From positions 2,790,001 to 2,854,000 of the forward strand of contig OY969782.1 in NCBI GenBank assembly GCA_963703045.1: a stretch of DNA of 64,000 nt, in the 5' to 3' direction. The translations under genes were made by a program, and so were the position numbers. A model generated the notes under the pieces. It searched no databases. It worked only from the letters and a program-made list of their open reading frames with translations, and was not told where the DNA came from. Source of the stretch: Miltoncostaea sp963703045 (GTDB lineage: Bacteria; Actinomycetota; Thermoleophilia; Miltoncostaeales; Miltoncostaeaceae). This document shows, one piece after another, positions 1 to 7,789 of the stretch (positions within the stretch are counted from its first letter, which is position 1; the number at the start of each line of letters is the position of its first letter).

Positions 1-175
1 CCAGGGCGAGCCGCGACGCCGCCTCGTCGGCCAGGCGCGACGCGCCCGCGCCGGGCGGGCCGGCGACCACGATCACCCCGGGACGGGTGGCCGCGACGGC
101 CAGCAGGTCGCCGAGGGCCCCGTCCCGGCCCACGAGCCGCGGGGGCGAGGCCACGTATGCGGACGACGCGCTCAC
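1..175 (-). CDS. P-loop ATPase / regulator, N-terminal fragment
   Basis: Only the first 58 codons are present; the gene runs off the left edge of the window. The start is GTG at 175. The fragment shows a short leader, then RLVGRD, then a hydrophobic strand leading into a Walker A loop (AGPPGAGASR). This VGR-then-P-loop layout is typical of AAA/STAND ATPase domains at the head of large LuxR- or SARP-type regulators and of adenylate-cyclase-like ATPases; which of these it is cannot be told. The Walker A motif ends GAGAS rather than GKS/GKT, so the usual lysine is an alanine, which is odd. A TACCAT box lies 8 bases before the start, suggesting a leaderless message divergent from the hydrolase gene that follows. 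Confidence 0.6.
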   Translation of the reverse strand, partial: MSASSAYVASPPRLVGRDGALGDLLAVAATRPGVIVVAGPPGAGASRLADEAASRLAL

Positions 176-183
176 GTCGGCGG

Positions 184-189
184 ATGGTA
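184..189 (-). promoter_or_regulatory. -10 box of the P-loop gene
   Basis: TACCAT on the minus strand fits TANNNT and sits 8 bases before the GTG start at 175. No ribosome binding site can fit, so a leaderless transcript is likely. No clear -35 was seen. Confidence 0.4.
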
Positions 190-243
190 GGGCCGCGCGC
201 GGTCGCGGGCGAAATCGCGGCGTCGAGATGGGAGGATCGCCCC

Positions 244-1119
244 ATGCTCGACGGCTTCTCGCACCGGCAGCTCGACGTCGGGGGGTCCACGGTCGCGCTC
301 TCGCAGGCCGGCGACGGTCCGCCGCTGCTCCTGCTGCACGGCTACCCGCAGACACGACTCTGCTGGCACCGGGTGGCCCCCGCGCTGGCGCGGCGGTTCA
401 CGGTGGTGGCGGCCGACCTGCGCGGGTACGGCGACAGCGCCAAGCCGGCGGGGGGCCCCGACCACGCCGCCTACTCGAAGCGCGCCATGGCGGCCGACCT
501 CGTGGGCGCGATGGCCGCGCTCGGCCACGAGCGCTTCGCCGTCGCCGGCCACGACCGCGGCGGACGCGTCGCGCACCGCATGGCGCTCGACCACCCGGAG
601 GTCGTCACGCGCGCGGCCGTCCTCGACATCGTCCCCACGCGGACGCTCTTCGCCCGTGCCGACGCGGCGTTCGCGACGGCCTACTACCACTGGTTCTTCC
701 TCATCCAGCCGGACGGGCTCCCCGAGAGGATGATCGGCGCCGACCCCGAGTGGTTCCTCCGCGAGACGCTGCGCCGCTGGTCGGGCCGGGCCGAGCCGAT
801 CGCCGAGGGCGCGATCCGGGAGTACGTGCGGGCCTTCCGCGACCCGGCCGCCATCCACGGGTCGTGCGAGGACTACCGGGCCGCGGCCACGATCGACCTC
901 GAGCACGACGCGGCCGACGCCGGCGCGCGCGTCGCGTGCCCCCTGCTGGTGCTCTGGGGCGCCCACGGGGCGATGCACCGCCTCTACGACGTGGTGGCCG
1001 AGTGGCGGCCCCTCGCCGACGACGTACGGGGCGAGCACCTCGAGTGCGGCCACTTCCTTCCCGAGGAGGCCCCCGCCGCCACGATCGCCGCCCTCGCGCG
1101 CTTCTTCGCGCACGGCTGA
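244..1119 (+). CDS. haloacetate dehalogenase-like alpha/beta hydrolase
   Basis: A 291-residue alpha/beta hydrolase. Visible elements are the oxyanion strand with HGYPQT (32-37), the nucleophile motif GHDRGG with Asp104, a second acid in VLDIVPT (Asp128) and the catalytic histidine in GHFLPEE (His270). An Asp nucleophile followed by two arginines, plus the His-Trp pair 149-150 in YYHWFF, matches the fluoroacetate/haloacetate dehalogenase group, in which the arginines hold the carboxylate and His/Trp help bind the halide. Epoxide hydrolase is the main alternative because it shares the Asp nucleophile. The ATG at 244 is chosen because GGAGG lies 8 bases upstream (231-235); upstream in-frame starts lack this. 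Probably cytoplasmic. It stands alone, divergent from the P-loop gene. The family is clear, the substrate is inferred. Confidence 0.8.
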   Translation: MLDGFSHRQLDVGGSTVALSQAGDGPPLLLLHGYPQTRLCWHRVAPALARRFTVVAADLRGYGDSAKPAGGPDHAAYSKRAMAADLVGAMAALGHERFAVAGHDRGGRVAHRMALDHPEVVTRAAVLDIVPTRTLFARADAAFATAYYHWFFLIQPDGLPERMIGADPEWFLRETLRRWSGRAEPIAEGAIREYVRAFRDPAAIHGSCEDYRAAATIDLEHDAADAGARVACPLLVLWGAHGAMHRLYDVVAEWRPLADDVRGEHLECGHFLPEEAPAATIAALARFFAHG

Positions 1120-1164
1120 GGACGACCGCGGCCGCCGGCGTCCCCCCGTGCCGGCACGCTGCCG

Positions 1165-1193
1165 CTGACGCTCGGTTGCGTCTGCGCTATTTT
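1165..1193 (+). promoter_or_regulatory. candidate promoter of the sigma-factor gene
   Basis: CTGACG (1165-1170) and TATTTT (1188-1193) match the -35 and -10 consensus at four of six positions each, with exactly 17 bases between. This AT-rich spot is unusual in such GC-rich DNA. It would start a transcript near 1200, just at the hairpin that follows. Confidence 0.45.
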
Positions 1194-1195
1194 CC

Positions 1196-1224
1196 GACTC
1201 CCCCTGTGGGAGCCACGGGGAGTC
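1196..1224 (+). other. 5' leader hairpin upstream of the sigma gene
   Basis: GACTCCCC (1196-1203) pairs perfectly with GGGGAGTC (1217-1224), and GTGG pairs with CCAC inside, leaving a small bulge and a three-base loop. CCCCTGTGG (1201-1209) can also pair with CCACAGGGG at 1254-1262, so two exclusive folds are possible in the leader. It could be a terminator of the upstream gene or a control element of the sigma gene. Confidence 0.4.
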
Positions 1225-1302
1225 ACGAGCGGAGATCGCCCTGACCGCCTTCGCCACAGGGGACGGGTCCAGGATCGGCGCCGACCTGCCGATGGAGGTC
1301 GC

Positions 1303-2763
1303 GTGATCACGATGCGCCGGCCGGGGGCACCGCGGCTGCCGGGGCTCCCCGACGAGAGCGACGCCCGCCTCGCGCGCCGGGTCGCGCTCGGTGACGAGAG
1401 GGCCTTCGAGACGCTCTACGGGCGCTACCGCGACCCGATCTCGCGCTACTGCCGCGCGTTCCTGCGCCACGACCAGGACGCCGAGGACGCCTTCCAGCAG
1501 ACGATGATCCGGGCCTATCGCGGCCTCGGACGGGCCGTCCCCGACCTGACGGTGCGGCCCTGGCTCTTCCGGATCGCCCACAACGAATGCCTGCGGGTCG
1601 TGGGCGCGCGGCGGCCGCACGACGCGCTGACGGGCGCCGAGGCGGCCGCGGGCGCCGACGGTCCCGCCGAGCGGGCGGAGACCCGCGAGGAGCTCGTCCA
1701 GCTGCGCGCCGACCTGAGGGAGCTGCCGCCCCCGCAGCGGGCCGCCCTCGTGCTGCGCGAGCTGAGCGGCCTCTCCCACCGGCAGATCGGCGAGGCCCTC
1801 GGGGCCGGCCCGGAGACCGCCAAGCAGCTCATCCACGAGGCGCGCGTCTCGCTCGGCGAGTACGAGGCGGGCCGGTCCCTGGGCTGCGGCGACGTGCGCC
1901 GTCGCATCTCCGACGGCGACGGCCGCGTGCTGCGCGCCCGCGCGGTCGCATCCCACCTGCGCGGGTGCGAGGGATGCCGCGACTTCCGGGCCCGCATCGC
2001 GCGTCGCCCGCGGCAGCTCGCCGCCCTCTTCCCGGCCCTGCCGGGCCTCCTGGCCGAGCGCGGCGTGGTCGCCGCCCTGACGGGCGCGGGTGCCGCCGGC
2101 GTGGGCGCCGGGGGGCTCGGCGGCGTCTCGGTGATCGGCGGCATCGGCGCGGCCGGCGCCGCGCTCGTCGCGTCGGCGGTCCTGCTCGTCACCGCCGGCG
2201 CCCCCGGGGTCGTCGCCGAGCCAGCCGGCGCCGCGGGGACCGCCGCGTCGGGGGTGGCCGCGCCCGCGGCCGCCGGCACGCCCTCCGCCGTCCGCGCGCT
2301 CGCGCTCGCCGCCGCGGCGCCCGCCCGGGCCGTCGCGCGTCCGCCCGCGGCGCCCGCGCCGCGCACGCGGGGCGCCGTGATCGCCGGCGCACCGGCCGCG
2401 CCCGCCACGGTGGGCGCGGCCACCGGGGACGCGGCCGCCCCGGCATCGGCCGGCGCGCCGCCGGCCGGGGCGTCGTCGCCGGGGGCGCCGGCGGTATCGG
2501 CGCCGGTCGCGCCGCGCGTCCGCGCGTCCGCAGGTAGCGCGGTGTCCGGCGCGGCTCCGGGTGTCGCCGTCACGGCGGGCGCGGGCGTCGGCGACTCGGT
2601 CGTCGTCGGCGCCGAGGTCGAGGTCCCCGTCCCGGTCCCCGCCGCGCCATCGGTCGCCGCCGTGGATGTCCGCGTGGACCCGTCGGGGGCTCCGGCCATC
2701 GACGTCGGGGTGCCCGCCCTGCCCGAGGTCCCGCCGGTCGCGCCGCCCCCGGTCGGTCCCTAG
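1303..2763 (+). CDS. ECF-type sigma factor fused to zinc-finger anti-sigma segment and membrane anchor
   Basis: A 486-residue protein. Residues about 22-100 are sigma-70 region 2 (DAEDAFQQTMIRAY, then RPWLFRIAHN), and about 130-185 region 4 with a helix-turn-helix (LSHRQIGEALGAGPETAK). Next comes a ZAS-like zinc site: Cys195, His218, Cys222, Cys225, the last three as H-x3-C-x2-C, the signature of zinc anti-sigma factors. Residues about 257-298 form a hydrophobic Gly/Ala segment able to span a membrane, and 300-486 is a low-complexity Ala/Pro/Val tail. So promoter recognition, inhibitor and anchor sit in one chain; how the sigma part is freed is unknown. The GTG at 1303 follows GGAGG at 1294-1298; ATG 1312 is the alternative start. 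Convergent with the VanW gene. Confidence 0.8.
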   Translation: MITMRRPGAPRLPGLPDESDARLARRVALGDERAFETLYGRYRDPISRYCRAFLRHDQDAEDAFQQTMIRAYRGLGRAVPDLTVRPWLFRIAHNECLRVVGARRPHDALTGAEAAAGADGPAERAETREELVQLRADLRELPPPQRAALVLRELSGLSHRQIGEALGAGPETAKQLIHEARVSLGEYEAGRSLGCGDVRRRISDGDGRVLRARAVASHLRGCEGCRDFRARIARRPRQLAALFPALPGLLAERGVVAALTGAGAAGVGAGGLGGVSVIGGIGAAGAALVASAVLLVTAGAPGVVAEPAGAAGTAASGVAAPAAAGTPSAVRALALAAAAPARAVARPPAAPAPRTRGAVIAGAPAAPATVGAATGDAAAPASAGAPPAGASSPGAPAVSAPVAPRVRASAGSAVSGAAPGVAVTAGAGVGDSVVVGAEVEVPVPVPAAPSVAAVDVRVDPSGAPAIDVGVPALPEVPPVAPPPVGP

Positions 2764-2773
2764 GCCGGGCCTG

Positions 2774-4621
2774 TCACGGCGGGGGTGGCGGCGCCCCGCC
2801 GGCGTCGTCCGGGGGAGCGGTGGTCGCCGGCGGCGTGGCCGTCGTGGTGCCGTCGCGCGGCCGGTCGGGAGCCCGCGGGGCCGCCGGCTCGTCGGGGGCG
2901 GTCGTGCCGGGGCGCGACGGTCGCTCGGGCGCCGGGGGTCCGACCTCGACGAACGCGTCCTGGGCGTCGTACGACCACCGGAAGTCCTCGTCGCGCCGCA
3001 GCTCGTCGCCCTTCCAGACCGTGCGGGTGTAGGTCACCGAGAAGCCGCTGCCGCCCATCTCCTGCAGCACCACCCGCTCGCCGGGCTCGAGGTCGGGATC
3101 GACCGTCTCGCGCGTGGTCGGCGCGACGACGTCCGTCTGGGGGCCGGTCTCGGTCTCGACCCGTCGCCCGAGACCCGACGAGAACATGCGGATCGTGATG
3201 CCGTTGTCGCCCGCCGCGGCCGAGATCAGGACGGCCGCGTCCCAGTCGTTGACGAAGACGAGCTCCGGCCCGCCGTAGGAGACGGTGGCCTCCCGTCCCT
3301 TGGGGTACCTCGAGATCCAGAACTGATGTGGCGTGTGCGCCACGAGTTCGAGCCCGGCGAAGAAGGCGGCGTTGTACATCGTGGTGGCGACCTGCGAGAC
3401 CCCGCCGCCGACCGCGTCCTCGAGCCGTCCGGCCGCGATCTGAGGGGCCTCGACGAACCCGCGCGCGAGCGTGCGCTCGCCGAGCGCCTCGTTGAGGGAG
3501 AAGCGCCCGCCGGCCGGGATGATGTACCCGTCGAGCAGCTCGGCCGCGCGCTGGATGTTGGTCACCCGGGGCTCGCAGCAGTTGTACGGCGTGGTGAACT
3601 CGGAGACCTGCTCGGTGATCTTCAGCGCCTTCGCCTGGGCGGTCGTCCGCTCGGGGGGGCTCACCTCGAAGCGGGCCCGCACCGACGTGGCCGACGGGTC
3701 GGCGACGATGGCCCGGGCGATCGCGTCCATGTCGAGGCGCCGCCCGACCCGCGAGGTCACCAGCCGCACGCTCGACCCCGAGACCCGGAAGCCGGCGTCA
3801 CGGGCGGGCTGCTCGCGCGACTCGAAGGCGGGGGCGATGTCCTCGTAGAGCACGTCGGGATCGAGGCTCACCTCGAGCGCCGGGGGCGCGGGAGTGAAGC
3901 GCAGCGCCGAGCGGAGTACCTCGGGCTCGATCGGCACGCCGTTGCCCCCGAGCGTGACCGTCACCGGGGTGTCGGTGAGCGCGAGCGCACGGGCGCGGGC
4001 GGCCTCGGCCTGCGCGTCGCTCACGGGCGGCTCCAGGGGGCCCGGAGCGAGGGTCAGCCGGGGCGGCAGCACGAGGATGCGGCGCCGCACGTCGGCGGGC
4101 GCGACGCCGAAGCCCGGCTCGCCTGGAACGACCGCGATCTCGGTGCCCTCGACGGCCAGGGTGGCCGACCGCGGAGGGTCGTTGACCGTGCGCGTCACCC
4201 GCTCCACGAGCCGGGTCACCTTGCGCTGGTCGAGGGTGAAGCGCAGCGGTACCTCGCGCTCCGAGGCGGCCCCCACCAGCGACAGCAGGCGCCCCCCGAT
4301 GGTGCGCTGCTCGAGCGCCTGCTCGACCGCCTGGCGGATGCGCGGGCGCGCGTCGAGGCTCGCGGGGGTCACCCTCATCCGGAACGCGGGGTCGTCGGCG
4401 CGGGTGATGTCAACGGGGCGCGCGAGCAGCTCCGCCGCCCGCTCGCGTGCCACCCGCTCGATCGCGGCCGCGTCGAGACCGCCCACATCGGCGCCGCCGA
4501 CGCGGACGCCCCCGGGCGCGCCCTCGCCGCCTCCCAGGGCCAGCGCGCCGCCGATCCCGAGCACGGCGACGCCGAGCGCAACGCCCACGATCGCCAGTCG
4601 TCTTCGCGTGCGGTCTGCCAT
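2774..4621 (-). CDS. VanW-family cell-envelope protein
   Basis: A 615-residue exported protein. An N-terminal signal or anchor spans about residues 8-29. A repeated region (about 40-340) resembles the YoaR-type peptidoglycan-binding repeats usually found ahead of VanW domains. The VanW domain itself is about 345-495 (TTPYNCCEPRVTNIQRAA, PAGGRFSLNEALG, GGGVSQVATTMYNAAFFAGL). A G5-like segment follows at about 512-560, then a Pro/Thr-rich tail. VanW proteins are linked to wall binding or vancomycin-resistance clusters, but no van genes are here, so a resistance role should not be assumed. The ATG at 4621 lies 9 bases behind a TACAAT box, suggesting a leaderless message. The intergenic space shared with egtB carries two Crp-like operators. 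Confidence 0.85.
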   Translation of the reverse strand: MADRTRRRLAIVGVALGVAVLGIGGALALGGGEGAPGGVRVGGADVGGLDAAAIERVARERAAELLARPVDITRADDPAFRMRVTPASLDARPRIRQAVEQALEQRTIGGRLLSLVGAASEREVPLRFTLDQRKVTRLVERVTRTVNDPPRSATLAVEGTEIAVVPGEPGFGVAPADVRRRILVLPPRLTLAPGPLEPPVSDAQAEAARARALALTDTPVTVTLGGNGVPIEPEVLRSALRFTPAPPALEVSLDPDVLYEDIAPAFESREQPARDAGFRVSGSSVRLVTSRVGRRLDMDAIARAIVADPSATSVRARFEVSPPERTTAQAKALKITEQVSEFTTPYNCCEPRVTNIQRAAELLDGYIIPAGGRFSLNEALGERTLARGFVEAPQIAAGRLEDAVGGGVSQVATTMYNAAFFAGLELVAHTPHQFWISRYPKGREATVSYGGPELVFVNDWDAAVLISAAAGDNGITIRMFSSGLGRRVETETGPQTDVVAPTTRETVDPDLEPGERVVLQEMGGSGFSVTYTRTVWKGDELRRDEDFRWSYDAQDAFVEVGPPAPERPSRPGTTAPDEPAAPRAPDRPRDGTTTATPPATTAPPDDAGGAPPPPP

Positions 4622-4630
4622 CGGCTGGCG

Positions 4631-4636
4631 ATTGTA
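4631..4636 (-). promoter_or_regulatory. -10 box of the VanW gene
   Basis: TACAAT on the minus strand (five of six to TATAAT), 9 bases before the ATG at 4621. No convincing -35. The transcript would start at or within a base or two of the start codon. Confidence 0.5.
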
Positions 4637-4711
4637 GACGGGGTCGCCCGTGAGACGAACGCCGCGCGCGACCCCGACACGCGTGGGGGCGTGGATCGGA
4701 TCACCCGCGGG

Positions 4712-4729
4712 ACGTGAGGCGCCTCACGT
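4712..4729. promoter_or_regulatory. 18-bp perfect palindrome, Crp-like operator
   Basis: ACGTGAGGCGCCTCACGT is its own reverse complement. Its core CGTGA-N6-TCACG matches the Crp/Fnr-type TGTGA-N6-TCACA at four of five positions per half. It lies in the divergent space between the VanW gene and egtB, 34 bp centre to centre from the next site. Confidence 0.55.
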
Positions 4730-4745
4730 TGTGACCAACCGCACG

Positions 4746-4763
4746 GTGTGACACCGCTCACAC
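4746..4763. promoter_or_regulatory. consensus Crp-type operator upstream of egtB
   Basis: GTGTGA-N6-TCACAC, with both half-sites exactly the TGTGA-N6-TCACA consensus of the Crp branch of the Crp/Fnr family. It ends 34 bases before the egtB start. A Crp-family gene with the Arg-Glu pair that reads this half-site lies at 7765-8442. Binding is inferred. Confidence 0.6.
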
Positions 4764-4797
4764 CCCCGCCGCGCCGACGGCGGGGATCCTGGTCGGC

Positions 4798-6049
4798 ATG
4801 GACGCCCCCAGAACGGCTCTCGCCGAGCGCCTCGAGGCGACCCGGCGACGGACGCTCGCGCTGTTCGCGCCGCTCCCGCACGCCCATCTGGTGGCGCAGC
4901 CCTCGGAGCTGCTCAGCCCGCCGCTCTGGGACCTCGGGCACATCGCCGCCTACGAGGAGCTGTGGCTCGCGCGGAGGCTCGCCGGCCGCCCCTCGCTCCA
5001 CCCGCAGCTCGAGGACGTCTACGACGCGTCCGAGACGCCTCGGAGCGCCCGCGGCGACGCCCCCATCCTCGGCGAGCGCGAGGCCCACGAGTACCTGGAG
5101 GCGGTGCGCGCCGCGTCGCTGGCGACGCTCGCGGCCTGCACGCTGGACGACGACGACCCGCTGACCGCCGGCGGCTTCGTGTTCGACATGGTCGCCCAGC
5201 ACGAGGCCCAGCACACCGAGACGATCCTGCAGGCGCTGCAGATGCTGCCCGCGGGTGCGTACGTGCCGCCGCGCCGGCGCCCCCTGCCGGCCGGGGCTCC
5301 GGCGGGGGGCTGGGTCGAGGTGCCGGGCGGCCCGTTCCCCATGGGCGCGCCGGACGGCGGTTTCGCCTACGACTGCGAGCGGCCGCGCCACGTGCGGGAG
5401 ACGGCGCCGTTCCTCATGGCGCGCGACCCGGTGACCAACGGCGACCACCTGGAGTTCATCGCCGACGGCGGCTACCGCCGGCCCGACCTCTGGACCGCGG
5501 CGGGCTGGGAGTGGCGCCTGCGCGAGGGCGTGCGTGGCGCCGCTCCACTGGCACGCCGAGGGCGCCGGCGGCTGGACCGTCCGCTCCTTCGAGCGCCGGG
5601 CGGCGGTCGATGCGACGCACCCGCTCTGCCACGTCAGCGCCCACGAGGCGGACGCGCACGCCCGGTGGGCCGGCGCGCGGTTGCCGACCGAGGCCGAGTG
5701 GGAGCGCGCGGCCGCGGGGGCGGTGCCGGACGCGGACGCCGCCAACCTCGGCCAGGAGGCCTTCGGCACCGGGCCCGTCGGAGGGCCGCGTCCCGCGCCC
5801 GGCGGCTGCCGGGGGATGCTCGGCGACGTCTGGGAGTGGACGTCGAGCACCTTCGAGGGCTACCCCGGCTTCCGGGCCTTCCCGTATCGCGAGTACGCCG
5901 AGGTGTTCTTCGGCCCGACGTACCGCGTGCTGCGCGGCGGGTCGTGGGCCACGCAGCCGATCGCGGCGCGCACCAGCTTCCGCAACTGGGACCTGCCGCA
6001 GCGCCGGCAGATCTTCTCCGGCCTCCGACTCGCCAAGGATCTGCCGTGA
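4798..6049 (+). CDS. egtB: EgtB, hercynine oxygenase (one-base frameshift)
   Basis: EgtB is the iron enzyme that joins hercynine to a thiol substrate and forms the sulfoxide in ergothioneine synthesis. The N-terminal DinB-like part carries the iron ligands His48 (WDLGHIAAYEE), His135 and His139 (QHEAQHTE). The C-terminal FGE-sulfatase-type part has RLPTEAEWE, GDVWEWTSS, RVLRGGSWAT and RTSFRNWD. The two halves are in different frames. Dropping the T at 5535 restores REGVRAPLHW, the expected family sequence, and an open frame of 416 residues, the normal EgtB length. The broken frame stays open through the rest of egtB and into egtD, so an apparent EgtB-EgtD fusion is false. The stop overlaps the egtD start. 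I read this as an intact gene with a sequence error; true inactivation is the alternative. Confidence 0.85.
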
Positions 6050-7044
6050 CCACGAACGTCGCCGTCCCCCGGGCCTACCGCCTCGACGTCCACCCGCCGC
6101 CCTGCGCGGGCGAGGGGCTCGCCGAGGACGTGCGTCGCGGCTTCGCCTCGTCCGAGCGCCGGCTGCCGCCCAAGCATTTCTACGACGAGCGGGGGTCGGA
6201 CCTCTTCGAGGCCATCACGCGGCTCCCCGAGTACTACCAGTCGCGCACCGAGCTGCGCATCCTGCGCGAGATCGCCCCCGGCCTGGTCGCGCGCCACCGG
6301 GTGGGCGAGCTCGTCGAGCTGGGCTCGGGCGCCTCGCGCAAGACGGCCGCCCTGCTCGACGCGATGCGCGCGGGGGGACGCATGGGGCGCTACGTGCCCT
6401 TCGACGTCTGCCCCGAGGCCATCCTGGCCGCGGCAGGCCGCCTGACCGAGGCCTACCCCGGCCTCGACGTGCACGGCGTCGCCGGCGACTTCGGCCACCA
6501 TCTGGCCGGCGTCCCGCCGAACGCGGGCGACGACGCGCGCCTCGTGGCGTTCCTCGGGGGCACGATCGGCAACCTGGAGCCGGCCGACCGCACGCCCTTC
6601 CTGCGCTCGGTGGCCGAGCTGCTCGACGGCGACGACGTGCTGCTGATCGGCACCGACCTGGCCGGCGACCCGGAGCGGATACGGCGGGCGTACGACGACT
6701 CCGCGGGGGTCACCGCCGAGTTCAACCTCAACGTGCTGCGGGTCATCAACCGGGAGCTCGAGGCCGACTTCGACCTCGACGCCTTCGCCCACGTGGCCGT
6801 CTACGACCCGGGCCCGCCGTGGATCGAGATGCGCCTGCGTGCGCTCGCCGACCAGACCGTGACGATCGGGGGCCTCGGGACCCGGGTCGCGTTCGCCGCG
6901 GGCGAGGAGATCCTCACGGAGATCTCCTGCAAGTTCACCCGCGGATCGGTCGAGCGCATGTACGCCGCGGCCGGTCTGCGGCTGATCGAGTGGCACGTCG
7001 ATCCGCGCGGATGGTTCGGCGTGTCGGTCGCGACCCGGGCCTGA
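6046..7044 (+). CDS. egtD: EgtD, histidine N-alpha-methyltransferase
   Basis: EgtD uses three S-adenosylmethionine molecules to turn histidine into hercynine, the substrate of EgtB. The 332-residue product shows the family pattern: PPKHFYDERGSDLFEAI near residue 45, YYQSRTE, the SAM-binding strand LVELGSGASRKT, FLGGTIGNLEP, and a C-terminal EISCKFT. The GTG start at 6046 overlaps the egtB stop by four bases (GTGA), the coupling style used across this window. egtA, egtC and a lyase are not nearby, so the pathway is either completed elsewhere or is of a shorter type. It shares whatever promoter and Crp-like sites serve egtB. Confidence 0.93.
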   Translation: MTTNVAVPRAYRLDVHPPPCAGEGLAEDVRRGFASSERRLPPKHFYDERGSDLFEAITRLPEYYQSRTELRILREIAPGLVARHRVGELVELGSGASRKTAALLDAMRAGGRMGRYVPFDVCPEAILAAAGRLTEAYPGLDVHGVAGDFGHHLAGVPPNAGDDARLVAFLGGTIGNLEPADRTPFLRSVAELLDGDDVLLIGTDLAGDPERIRRAYDDSAGVTAEFNLNVLRVINRELEADFDLDAFAHVAVYDPGPPWIEMRLRALADQTVTIGGLGTRVAFAAGEEILTEISCKFTRGSVERMYAAAGLRLIEWHVDPRGWFGVSVATRA

Positions 7045-7049
7045 GGGCC

Positions 7050-7068
7050 GGCCGGGGGTCGCCCGGCC
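7050..7068 (+). terminator. hairpin after egtD
   Basis: GGCCGGG (7050-7056) and CCCGGCC (7062-7068) form a perfect 7-bp stem with a five-base loop, 5 bases after the egtD stop. No T-run follows. Confidence 0.4.
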
Positions 7069-7084
7069 TACGCGACTGTGCGGG

Positions 7085-7789
7085 ATGGTCCTCGGCGCCC
7101 GGCGTGCCGATGTCCGCCGCATGAGGCCCCTCGCCCCCGCCGTCACCGAGCTGCGCGTCGCCGGCGGCGCGGTCGTGGTCTGCGCCGTCGCGCTGGCGGG
7201 CGTCACGGGGGGCGTCGACGACCCCGCGGCGGCGGGGCTCGGCCTCGCCGGGGCCGTGCTGGCGTTCTGGCTGCCCCGGGGCGCGGCCGCCGTCGGCCGT
7301 GCGATCCGCCTCGCGCTGCCCGCGCGCCCGCGATGGGAGCTGGAGGCCACCGGCGCGACGGTGCGGCGCGTGCTCGTGACCCAGGCCGCCCCCTGCGGGG
7401 CGCTGGCCGTGCTCGCGGTCGCGGCGGGCGGCGGGCACCCGGCCGTGCCCGACGCCGTCGCGGGGGCGCTCGCCGGCGTCGGCGTGTGCGGCCTGCTGGC
7501 GGCGGCGCGCATCCGCCGGGCCGAGCGCGCGCTCGGGCGGCGGCTGCTGCGCCAGCCGCGGTGGGGCAGGCTGCTCGACCGGCGCGCGCTCTTCCTGGAG
7601 CCCTCGGCGCTCTCGGGCCGCCCCGCCGGCGCGGCCGCGTCCCCCTGGCCCGCCCATCGCCCTCCGTCCCACGCCCCCGGCGCGGCGATCGAGCTCGATC
7701 CCGCCAACGCGCCGGCCGTCCACCCCGTGGGGGTGGGGCTGCGGGCGCGTCGCGCCCCGCGCCGTCAGCCGCCGGGGTCGGGCTCGTGA
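7085..7789 (+). CDS. hypothetical membrane protein
   Basis: I do not recognise this 234-residue protein. Four hydrophobic stretches can be seen at about 24-42, 49-65, 99-115 and 124-142, separated by Arg-rich loops. A basic segment with RRAERALGRRLLRQPRWGRLL (split around 145-164) follows, then a low-complexity Pro/Ala/Arg tail. The ATG at 7085 gives the full frame; ATG 7121 (MRPLAPAVTEL) is equally possible, and neither has a good ribosome binding site. The 3' end overlaps the convergent Crp-family gene by 25 bases, unusual but possible. The charged flanks and hydrophobic pattern look like real coding sequence rather than GC-driven noise. No function is proposed. Confidence 0.5.
   Translation: MVLGARRADVRRMRPLAPAVTELRVAGGAVVVCAVALAGVTGGVDDPAAAGLGLAGAVLAFWLPRGAAAVGRAIRLALPARPRWELEATGATVRRVLVTQAAPCGALAVLAVAAGGGHPAVPDAVAGALAGVGVCGLLAAARIRRAERALGRRLLRQPRWGRLLDRRALFLEPSALSGRPAGAAASPWPAHRPPSHAPGAAIELDPANAPAVHPVGVGLRARRAPRRQPPGSGS

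Noticed and set aside
2260..2760. Coding repeats in the Ala/Pro/Val tail of the sigma factor as a tandem repeat
   Set aside because: The composition is biased but no fixed repeat unit or spacing could be found.
2561..4717. A 718-residue reading frame antisense to the VanW gene
   Set aside because: High GC leaves stops rare; the product is Arg/Gly-rich with no domain, while the opposite strand has a clear VanW protein.
4622..4797. van-type resistance operon signalled by the VanW gene
   Set aside because: No vanA/B/X/S/R-like genes are nearby; VanW domains are common in actinobacteria outside resistance clusters.
4798..7044. A 748-residue EgtB-EgtD fusion protein
   Set aside because: The middle third is not EgtB-like in this frame; the true EgtB C-terminus is in another frame, and egtD has its own overlapping GTG start.
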